Below are positions 1-5,095 of a DNA stretch of 5,095 nt, piece after piece. The number at the start of each line of letters is the position of its first letter. Position 1 is the stretch's first letter. Made by a program: the position numbers and the translations under genes. The notes beneath the pieces were generated by a model. That model was given only the letters and a program-made list of their open reading frames with translations. It was not told the DNA's origin and searched no databases. The DNA is from Porticoccaceae bacterium (GTDB taxonomy: Bacteria; Pseudomonadota; Gammaproteobacteria; Pseudomonadales; Porticoccaceae). The DNA is taken from contig JAUUYV010000178.1 of NCBI GenBank assembly GCA_030590275.1, forward strand, positions 1 to 5,095, given 5' to 3'.

Positions 1-2033
1 CTCATCAAAGTAGTTGCAGCAGCTTTGACCTGATCGAGCAAGTGAGAATCTCGTTGCAGATCAGCAATACGCAGATTGAGTTCTCCGGTTTGTCGCGTGC
101 CGAGCACCTCTCCCGGCCCACGTACTTTCAGATCTGTTTCGGCAATCACAAAGCCATCATTAGTTTGTCGCATCACAGTGATTCGATCTTTAGCGCGTTG
201 GGACAAAGGTGTGCCATAGAGCAATACGCAGTGACTCTCTATACTTCCACGACCAACTCTACCACGCAGCTGGTGGAGCTGGGCAAGGCCGAGCCGTTCC
301 GGGTTTTCGATCACCATCAAGCTGGCCCTGGGCACATCCACCCCGACCTCGATAACAGTAGTCGCAACCAATAAATCCAGTTCTCCAGCTTTAAAGGTCT
401 CCATGACGTGGGCTTTTTCCATCGGTTTGAGTCGGCCATGTACCAGCCCAATACGCAGTTCCGGTAACAAAAGGTGGAGCTCACTAGCGGTGACTTCTGC
501 AGCCTGGGCCTCCAGCACCTCAGACTCCTCAATCAGAGTGCACACCCAGTAGGCCTGGCTCCCAGCACCACAGGCTTTACGAATTCGCTCTATGACATCG
601 GGCCTACGTTCCTGGTCTATGGCGACCGTGTTTACAGGTTTTCGCCCCGCAGGTAATTCGTCGATCACCGAAAAATCCAGGTCGGCATAGACGCTCATAG
701 CCAGGGTTCTTGGAATCGGCGTCGCGGTCATAATAAGCTGATGGGGAATAAGCCCCGAAGCGGGTCCTTTTTCACGTAGGGCTAGACGCTGATGAACTCC
801 AAAGCGATGTTGTTCATCGATGATGGTTAACCCCAGCTTGTGAAAGTGCACATCATCCTGAAATAAAGCGTGAGTGCCGACAATCAATTGGGCGCTACCA
901 CTTGCCAGGGCTTGCAGTTGTAGCTCTCTGGCTTTGCCTTTAAGTTTGCCGGTAAACCATACGACTGAAATATCGAGAGGGCCAAACCAGGCTTCGAAGC
1001 TAAGCCGATGCTGCTCAGCGAGTATTTCTGTTGGTGCCATAATCGCGGTTTGATAACCGCTGGTAATAGCCTGCAAAGCCGCTAGTGCGGCGACCACCGT
1101 TTTTCCTGAGCCCACATCACCTTGCAGCAGTCGAAGCATGGGAATGCCCTTGGCAATGTCATCGGCGATTTCCGCACTAACGCGTTGTTGTGCGTGGGTT
1201 AAGTCAAAAGGAAGGTTCTTTAGAAAACAGCTTAAGCGTTGATCATCCGCTCGCAATCCTTCCACCCGCAACAGGGGCGCTTGATGCTGGCGAACTTGTT
1301 GGCGCAGGCGTTGCAGGCTCAGGTGATGCGCCATTAATTCTTCCAGCGCCAGGCGTTGCTGGGCCGGATGCATGCCCTCAGCCAGTTGCTGTACCGGCGC
1401 ATTGGCGGGCGGATTATGCAAAAAGCGCAGCGCGTCTGCCAGGCCGGTTTGATGAACACCGTCCTGCTGCGGCGCTACAAGATCCAGGGGCAAAAGTTCT
1501 TCCAGAGTGTTGGTATCGAGTAATTTTAAAGCTTGCTCGGTAATGGTACGCAAACGATATTGCGTTAGCCCTTCGCTGGCGGGATAAACAGGCGTCAGGT
1601 TTTTCTCGAGAGGCGCCGGCTCAACCTGCTCTAACAACTGATACTCTGGGTGATAAAGCTCCAGCCCGGCGCTGCCACGACGTACCTCCCCAAAACAGCG
1701 AATATTTGAGTCTTTACTGAGATTGTTTCGCTGTGCGGCAGAAAAATGAAAAAACCGCAAGGTGACCAGGCCCGTTTTGTCCTGCACTTTGCAGATCAGA
1801 CTACGGCGTCGGCCAAAGACAATATCACTACCCTGTATGACGCCCTCTATCACCACTTCCGTGTTGGGCTGTAGTGCACCAATGGGTGTCAAACGGGTTC
1901 GATCCATATAGCGTAGCGGGAGATGAAACAGCACATCCTGTATGGTGGCGATACCAATACGGGCAAGCTTATCGCTCATGTGGGCGCCGATACCGCGTAG
2001 TACCGTTACAGAGGTTTTATCCAGAGTTGTCAT
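1..2033 (-). CDS. recG: ATP-dependent DNA helicase RecG (3' end cut by window edge)
   Basis: RecG is a monomeric superfamily 2 translocase that binds branched DNA, regresses stalled replication forks and processes Holliday junctions and R-loops. The frame is open for 677 codons with no stop or frameshift. Residues 1-150 form the N-terminal and wedge (OB-fold) region, with LRGIGAHMSDKLARIGI near residues 11-27 and LFHLPLRYMDRT just after. Walker A GDVGSGKT is at residues 305-312, followed by APTEILAEQH. The DEQH box is at 406-409, running into RFGVHQRLAL. Motif III TATPIPRT begins at 436, and QLRGRVGRG (motif VI) is at 588-596, followed by GPGEVLGTRQTG of the TRG/C-terminal region. The family is usually about 690 residues, so about 25 are missing off the left edge. 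The ATG at 2033 is fixed by an in-frame TGA at 2042-2040. No clear Shine-Dalgarno precedes it. All catalytic motifs are intact. Motifs were read directly; the function is from the family. Confidence 0.98.
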   Translation of the reverse strand, partial: MTTLDKTSVTVLRGIGAHMSDKLARIGIATIQDVLFHLPLRYMDRTRLTPIGALQPNTEVVIEGVIQGSDIVFGRRRSLICKVQDKTGLVTLRFFHFSAAQRNNLSKDSNIRCFGEVRRGSAGLELYHPEYQLLEQVEPAPLEKNLTPVYPASEGLTQYRLRTITEQALKLLDTNTLEELLPLDLVAPQQDGVHQTGLADALRFLHNPPANAPVQQLAEGMHPAQQRLALEELMAHHLSLQRLRQQVRQHQAPLLRVEGLRADDQRLSCFLKNLPFDLTHAQQRVSAEIADDIAKGIPMLRLLQGDVGSGKTVVAALAALQAITSGYQTAIMAPTEILAEQHRLSFEAWFGPLDISVVWFTGKLKGKARELQLQALASGSAQLIVGTHALFQDDVHFHKLGLTIIDEQHRFGVHQRLALREKGPASGLIPHQLIMTATPIPRTLAMSVYADLDFSVIDELPAGRKPVNTVAIDQERRPDVIERIRKACGAGSQAYWVCTLIEESEVLEAQAAEVTASELHLLLPELRIGLVHGRLKPMEKAHVMETFKAGELDLLVATTVIEVGVDVPRASLMVIENPERLGLAQLHQLRGRVGRGSIESHCVLLYGTPLSQRAKDRITVMRQTNDGFVIAETDLKVRGPGEVLGTRQTGELNLRIADLQRDSHLLDQVKAAATTLM

Positions 2034-2039
2034 GGGTGA

Positions 2040-2114
2040 TCAGTGTATTGCCAAAAGGCTGCAAATAATCGCAATAACTATACCAGCACAGGAGCTTAGG
2101 CGGTGAACACCCAT
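2040..2114 (-). CDS. Possible 24-residue hydrophobic peptide just upstream of recG
   Basis: This ATG-to-TGA ORF is in the same frame as recG and ends 6 bases before the recG ATG. Its product would begin MGVHRLSSC and continue with AGIVIAIICSLLAI, a stretch hydrophobic enough for a single short membrane segment. No convincing ribosome binding site precedes the ATG. It could be a leader peptide whose translation feeds ribosomes to recG, which itself has no visible Shine-Dalgarno. It could equally be a chance open frame in AT-rich spacer DNA. I do not recognise a family. Confidence 0.15.
   Translation of the reverse strand: MGVHRLSSCAGIVIAIICSLLAIH
2077..2085 (-). promoter_or_regulatory. Candidate extended -10 promoter for recG
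   Basis: On the minus strand the sequence TGGTATAGT has the TGn-TATAAT form of an extended -10 element: TG at 2085-2084 and TATAGT at 2082-2077. No good -35 hexamer lies 16-18 bases upstream, which fits an extended -10 promoter. Transcription would begin near 2070 and give a leader of about 37 bases before the recG ATG. This rests on sequence resemblance alone, and AT-rich matches of this quality also arise by chance. It lies inside the short ORF at 2040-2114, so the two interpretations compete. Confidence 0.3.
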
Positions 2115-2132
2115 GCCGGTTTGCCCGGAATA

Positions 2133-2235
2133 TTTGCCGATATCGCCGCAAACGGATATGAGCCGCTTATCGCTATATCAACCTTCTATATACCTGGCTT
2201 TTATTGCCAACTGTATATTATCAGGGCAGCAATAA
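2133..2235. repeat. Cluster of three imperfect inverted repeats between the CoA-transferase gene and recG
   Basis: Three potential hairpins lie one after another. In the first, TTTGC (2133-2137) and GCAAA (2148-2152) flank the perfect palindrome CGATATCG (2138-2145). In the second, GATATGAGC (2155-2163) pairs with GCTATATC (2172-2179), with one bulged base and an 8-base loop. In the third, TTATTGCC (2201-2208) pairs with GGCAGCAATAA (2225-2235), with a 3-base bulge. The third abuts the CoA-transferase stop codon and could shape the 3' end of that mRNA. None is followed by a U-tract on the minus strand, so I do not call an intrinsic terminator. The rest of this 202-base gap holds no gene I can identify. 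Confidence 0.35.
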
Positions 2236-3480
2236 TCACTTAAACCCGGGTGTAGTTTCTCCCGTAAGATCAGCGTGCAAGACACCTTCCGCAGCGAGCG
2301 CATCGACCTCATCCGTCGTCATAGACAATAATTCACCCAGTACTTCGCTATTGTGTTCCCCCAGGAATGGAGCCTCCAGCGGCAACTCCTCGGGAAACCT
2401 CGAAAACCGCAGGGGCATACCCGGTATTTCAAATTCGCCCAGGCAGCGATCCGAAACGGTACGAACGGTACCACGCTCAACAAAATGAGGATGCTTCATG
2501 GTTTCCGGTACCGTCAGTACCGGGCCTATAGCGAACCGCGCTTCCTCAAACTTTTCAAGGATAACTTCCCGGCCTGGTTGTGCACACAACCAGTCTTCGA
2601 TGAAGTCGATTACCGCCTGATGATTTTCCATTCTCGCTTCATTGGTAGTAAAGCGTGGGTCATCGGCATATTCGGGTTTACCCAAAAATGTGCAAAAAGC
2701 TTCCCACTGAGGGGGAGTGATCATGACACAGTAATATTCTTCTTCACCCTTGCCCTTAAAAACACCAAGCGGAGCCAACATAAAATGGTGGTGGCCAGAG
2801 CGTTTGGGTACAAACGCGCCTTTCGTGGCACTGTGTAGCGCCACAGACATTTCGTGCTGATGGTAATAGGAATCGAGCAGGGAAATATCCAGGTATTGCC
2901 CTTCGCCCGTACGTTCGCGATACAGTAATGCGGCATTAATAGCGGCCAGCGCATGCACCCCGGTCGTGGCATCGCCAATGGCGAGCTGAGGAAACAAGGG
3001 CGACCCATCCGGATATCCAATATTATCGAGCACGCCCGCATAAGCTGCGGCGATAAAATCATAACCAGGCTTATTGGATAAGGGGCCAGTCTGCCCAAAA
3101 CCGGATATCGAACACATAACAATACCCGGATTAATTTCCTTGACGCGATCGTAGTCCAGCCCCATACGGCCGATAACACCAGCCGCAAAATTCTCGATAA
3201 GAACATCGCATTTGGTAATCAGTTGTTCAAGAATCTCCTTCCCCTTCTCCGTTTTTGGGTTAATACACAGGCTCTTTTTGCCGCGATTCTGCTGCACAAA
3301 ATAGGTACTTCGACCACCTTTATTAACGGGCAAGCCACGGGTCATATCACCCATCGGTGCAAGTTCAACTTTGATAATCTCTGCTCCCATTTCCGCCATT
3401 AAACGGGTTGCGGTGGGGCCTGCAACAACTTGACTAAAGTCGAGGACACGAAAGCCCTCCATAACATGTTTATTGCTCAT
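2236..3480 (-). CDS. Family III CoA-transferase (CaiB/BaiF superfamily)
   Basis: Family III transferases move CoA between carboxylic acids (oxalate, carnitine, bile acids, succinate and others) through an aspartyl-CoA thioester. They are usually cytoplasmic interlocked dimers. The 414-residue length is typical. Family signatures are visible: DFSQVVAGP at residues 14-22, QNRGKKSLCIN from 64, SGFGQTGP near 126-133, and GDATTGVHAL with the expected catalytic Asp at 170 (equivalent to Asp169 of formyl-CoA transferase). The small domain has PPQWEAFC and DPRFTTNEAR (from 274), and the C-terminal lobe has IGPVLTVPE, HPHF and LGEHNSEVL. The glycine-rich GGGGQ loop of oxalate-specific Frc is not seen, so the substrate cannot be assigned. 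I chose ATG 3480 because a weak GAGA lies 9 bases upstream. GTG 3495 (five residues longer) and ATG 3462 have no such site. The neighbours, a helicase gene and recG, give no pathway clue. Confidence 0.95.
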   Translation of the reverse strand: MSNKHVMEGFRVLDFSQVVAGPTATRLMAEMGAEIIKVELAPMGDMTRGLPVNKGGRSTYFVQQNRGKKSLCINPKTEKGKEILEQLITKCDVLIENFAAGVIGRMGLDYDRVKEINPGIVMCSISGFGQTGPLSNKPGYDFIAAAYAGVLDNIGYPDGSPLFPQLAIGDATTGVHALAAINAALLYRERTGEGQYLDISLLDSYYHQHEMSVALHSATKGAFVPKRSGHHHFMLAPLGVFKGKGEEEYYCVMITPPQWEAFCTFLGKPEYADDPRFTTNEARMENHQAVIDFIEDWLCAQPGREVILEKFEEARFAIGPVLTVPETMKHPHFVERGTVRTVSDRCLGEFEIPGMPLRFSRFPEELPLEAPFLGEHNSEVLGELLSMTTDEVDALAAEGVLHADLTGETTPGFK

Positions 3481-3695
3481 TATTATAGTTCTCACGCTAA
3501 ATACGGCCCGCCATAGAAGCAGGCCGGGATCGAAAACTCAAGGATATTAATTAGTCCTGGATCTGGAAACGAGATGAATTCATTAGCGATTTACAAAGCA
3601 ATTGCAGGCAGTACCAGCTCAGACCGGTTTAATCTTTTTCTCTCGGCCCACATGGAAATTCGGTGAGTAGCACAACGGGATCGTCAAACCAGTTT
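3481..3695. other. Region without a recognised gene, upstream of the CoA-transferase
   Basis: I find no recognisable gene in these 215 bases. They should hold the promoter of the CoA-transferase gene, but no convincing -35/-10 pair is visible. A TATAAT on the minus strand lies directly against the start codon, too close to serve as its -10. Other elements are the perfect palindrome ATGAATTCAT (3574-3583), the short arms AGGA and TCCT around 3541-3558, and the hairpin listed separately. On the plus strand a 30-codon frame runs 3574-3666. On the minus strand two further frames, ending near 3619 and 3628, run through without a start of their own inside this segment and may be the tail of a broken gene. 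Confidence 0.5.
3504..3526. repeat. Inverted repeat in the leader of the CoA-transferase gene
   Basis: CGGCC (3504-3508) pairs with GGCCG (3522-3526). After one mismatch the stem continues for two GC pairs, closing a 7-base loop. The stem is about 24 bases upstream of the chosen ATG at 3480. In minus-strand RNA it is followed by UAUUUAGC, too poor in U to call a terminator with confidence. It could be a leader structure, an operator or chance. Confidence 0.3.
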
Positions 3696-3854
3696 CTATG
3701 ACGCTACAGACACGTCCGCAACGCCAGTCATGACAAGGGCTGCAGCCTGGCCCTCCTGCACCAGGTTCATCCACCAACATGCCGCCTGTACGAGTTCAAT
3801 CATAGGGCCGATGATGGCGAGGCGCCGAGCGATCCCCTTTAGCTTGCCAACCAT
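3696..3854 (-). CDS. Small hypothetical ORF, 52 residues, possibly truncated by a frameshift
   Basis: This ATG-to-TAG frame lies between the helicase and CoA-transferase genes. The product begins MVGKLKGIARRLAIIGPMIE and ends GVADVSVAS. It is alternately basic and hydrophobic (KGIARRLAII, then LVQAACWWMNLV and AALVMTG), which could be amphipathic or membrane-associated. Many codons start with a purine and most end in G or C, as expected of real coding sequence. The context before the ATG is AAAGAATAATA, with only a weak ribosome site; GGGAG lies 13 bases away. I do not recognise a family. Just past the TAG, the +1 frame reads HRNWFDDPVVLLTEFP and stops at about 3628, so this may be the front of a gene broken by one base. 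A second minus-strand ORF (3780-3619, 53 codons, with an AGG upstream of its ATG and a CSPCHDWRCGRVC stretch) overlaps it, and at most one is likely real. Confidence 0.35.
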   Translation of the reverse strand: MVGKLKGIARRLAIIGPMIELVQAACWWMNLVQEGQAAALVMTGVADVSVAS

Positions 3855-3890
3855 TATTATTCTTTGGCTCCCTTGCTTGATATGGCCTTT

Positions 3891-3896
3891 TTTATA
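3891..3896 (-). promoter_or_regulatory. Candidate -10 element downstream of the helicase gene
   Basis: TATAAA on the minus strand lies in the 68-base gap after the helicase stop codon, about 36 bases before the ATG of the 52-residue ORF. The only -35-like hexamer upstream is TTGTTT at a short 14-base spacing, so the match is weak. If active it would transcribe the small ORF and perhaps the CoA-transferase gene beyond it. Confidence 0.2.
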
Positions 3897-3922
3897 CTGT
3901 TTCGCTTTGCAAACAAGTTAAA

Positions 3923-5095
3923 TTACGGCTTTTTCTTCATTAAGGGCGCGAAGCCATCTTTTATGATAGTCCTCTCAGTGCCTGTACCCGATTTATCGTC
4001 GCGCTTAGTTGGCGAAGCTTTACGCTTCCCTTTGTTTTTACTATTGCGATGACGGCTAGCGCTCTTGTCCCCCGGCTTTGCCTTCTTCTTTTTAGGCCCT
4101 GCCGTCTTACCACTGGACTTTAATTTCTTAGGACCCTTAAATTTTGCTTTCAGGTTTTGAATAACCCTCCGCTCAAGGGCAGCCCCAGTATAACGCTCAA
4201 GACTCGCCATTAAGTTCCAGTCATTGGCGGTCACGAACGATATTGCCAACCCCTGTCGTCCCGCTCGACCGGTGCGCCCAATACGGTGAATATAGTCATC
4301 GACAGAACGGGGGAAATCAAAATTGATGACGGTATCAATGTCTTTTATATCCAGCCCCCGTGCGGCCACATCACTGGCAACCAGCACATTGATTTTTCCT
4401 TCAGAAAACAAACTTATAACGTGGTTTCTCTCTTCCTGGCTTAATTCACCATGCAAAACCCCAGCGCGGATTTTCTGGTAACGCAGAGAGCTGCCGAGTT
4501 TGTCCACAAGAGCACGGGTATTGGAAAACACCAATGTTTTTTTGCAGTGTTGCTGTTGTGTGTCCACCGAATCTTCACCAAAAGGCAAGGATGTTTCCAC
4601 TTTGAGCAGGTGAACGAGTAGTTTTTCTTTATGGCTTTTATCATCGCTTAAAATAGCTTGCTGGAAAATCTGCTGGTGCTGGCTGCGCTCACTGCCCACG
4701 GTAATTTGCTCTGCCTCTGTAAGAATTTCCCGAGCAATTCGAGAGATTCCTGTGTGCCGTAAAGTCGCAGACAGCAGCAGCGTTTGACGCTCTGGCCTGC
4801 AGGCCGCAATAATCTTCAGCACATCTTCACGGAAACCCATATCGAGCATGCGATCCGCTTCGTCTAACACCAGTGTTTGTAGTGAGCTGAGATCAGCGCT
4901 ACCCACATTGATCATTTCCACCAGACGACCGGGTGTGGAGATAATAAATTCCGGGTTCTTCCGAAAAATGGATTGCTGGTATTTGAAACTATTACCGCCC
5001 GTGATAAGCCCCGATTTTAGTGGCGTGTGTTTGGATAACTGGATGAACTGTTTCTCTACCTGCCGAGCAAGTTCGCGGGTGGGGACTAATATCAG
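3923..5095 (-). CDS. srmB: SrmB-like DEAD-box ATP-dependent RNA helicase (5' end cut by window edge)
   Basis: DEAD-box helicases use ATP to unwind short RNA duplexes; SrmB acts early in large ribosomal subunit assembly. The visible 390 residues start inside motif Ia. Numbered from the window edge they show PTRELA at 5-10, an ITGG turn, TPGR (motif Ib), DEAD at 78-81, SAT at 109-111, LVFSNT at 188-193, SDVAARGLDI at 241-250 and HRIGRTGRAGRQG at 270-282. The Q motif and Walker A (GxGKT) lie off the right edge, perhaps 70-80 residues. An acidic, Gln-rich insert (about 167-184) separates the two RecA lobes. From about residue 315 the tail is strongly basic, rich in KKKK and KGKRK. It contains SRHRNSKNKGKRK, which resembles the tail of E. 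coli SrmB as I recall it, and this and ERYTGAALERRV favour SrmB over RhlE or DeaD. The symbol is tentative; the family is certain. No intrinsic terminator is visible downstream. Confidence 0.95.
   Translation of the reverse strand: MILVPTRELARQVEKQFIQLSKHTPLKSGLITGGNSFKYQQSIFRKNPEFIISTPGRLVEMINVGSADLSSLQTLVLDEADRMLDMGFREDVLKIIAACRPERQTLLLSATLRHTGISRIAREILTEAEQITVGSERSQHQQIFQQAILSDDKSHKEKLLVHLLKVETSLPFGEDSVDTQQQHCKKTLVFSNTRALVDKLGSSLRYQKIRAGVLHGELSQEERNHVISLFSEGKINVLVASDVAARGLDIKDIDTVINFDFPRSVDDYIHRIGRTGRAGRQGLAISFVTANDWNLMASLERYTGAALERRVIQNLKAKFKGPKKLKSSGKTAGPKKKKAKPGDKSASRHRNSKNKGKRKASPTKRDDKSGTGTERTIIKDGFAPLMKKKP

Noticed and set aside
42..2068. Several plus-strand open frames (42-374, 474-656, 1190-1543, 1874-2068)
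   Set aside because: They lie antisense to an intact recG, and their predicted products resemble no family. They are shadows of its codon bias.
2211..2224. LexA-like palindrome CTGTATATTATCAG upstream of recG
   Set aside because: The CTG and CAG arms are separated by 8 bases, whereas a gammaproteobacterial SOS box needs 10. It also lies more than 170 bases from recG, next to the CoA-transferase stop codon.
2353..3206. 161-codon frames at 2353-2838 (plus) and 2721-3206 (minus)
   Set aside because: Both overlap the clearly conserved CoA-transferase frame, which carries all family motifs. Their products are low-quality out-of-frame readings.
3493..3495. GTG at 3495 as the start of the CoA-transferase
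   Set aside because: It would add only VRTII, has no ribosome site upstream and lies over the GAGA that best serves the ATG at 3480.
3574..3666. 30-codon plus-strand ORF beginning MNSLAIYKAIAG
   Set aside because: It is very short, with only a weak GAG next to its start and no neighbour on that strand. It cannot be separated from chance.
3861..3893. Plus-strand GGC...GGCC followed by TTTTTT as an intrinsic terminator
   Set aside because: The stem is only about 3 bp with a long loop, and no plus-strand gene precedes it.
3730..4052. Plus-strand frames at 3730-3921 and 3864-4052 with hydrophobic stretches
   Set aside because: The second is antisense to the helicase tail. The first is antisense to the better-supported minus-strand small ORF, and its hydrophobic end comes from T-rich spacer. 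Neither has a ribosome binding site.
4919..4921. ATG at 4921 as the start of the helicase
   Set aside because: The frame stays open to the window edge and encodes conserved motif Ia (PTRELA) and TPGR upstream of this Met, so it is internal.

Overview
The window looks like ordinary chromosome of a gammaproteobacterium. The evidence is a RecG very close to the enterobacterial form in its motifs and spacing, and a DEAD-box helicase whose core and basic tail match the gammaproteobacterial SrmB type. Codon use is mixed and GC content moderate. A marine or environmental lineage is possible, but that is only inference.

All three recognisable genes lie on the minus strand, so they read right to left. 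At 5095-3923 is the C-terminal 390 residues of an SrmB-like RNA helicase; its N-terminus lies beyond the right edge. At 3922-3481 is a stretch of about 440 bases with no recognised gene. It holds a coding-like 52-residue ORF (3854-3696) and traces of possible coding in the neighbouring frames. At 3480-2236 is a complete family III (CaiB/BaiF) CoA-transferase. At 2235-2034 is an intergenic gap with three imperfect inverted repeats, a candidate extended -10 promoter and a 24-codon hydrophobic ORF. At 2033-1 is recG, complete at its N-terminus and losing roughly the last 25 residues at the left edge.

The genes do not form an evident pathway. RecG works in DNA recombination and fork repair, SrmB-type helicases in ribosome assembly and RNA remodelling, and the CoA-transferase in acyl-CoA metabolism. 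The gaps of about 200 and 440 bases suggest separate transcription units that share a direction. I see no mobile element, CRISPR array, tRNA, rRNA or clear intrinsic terminator.

I did not find a convincing new biological system. The places most worth a second look are the unexplained 3481-3922 region, with its small and possibly frame-disrupted ORF, and the short hydrophobic ORF ending 6 bases before recG.
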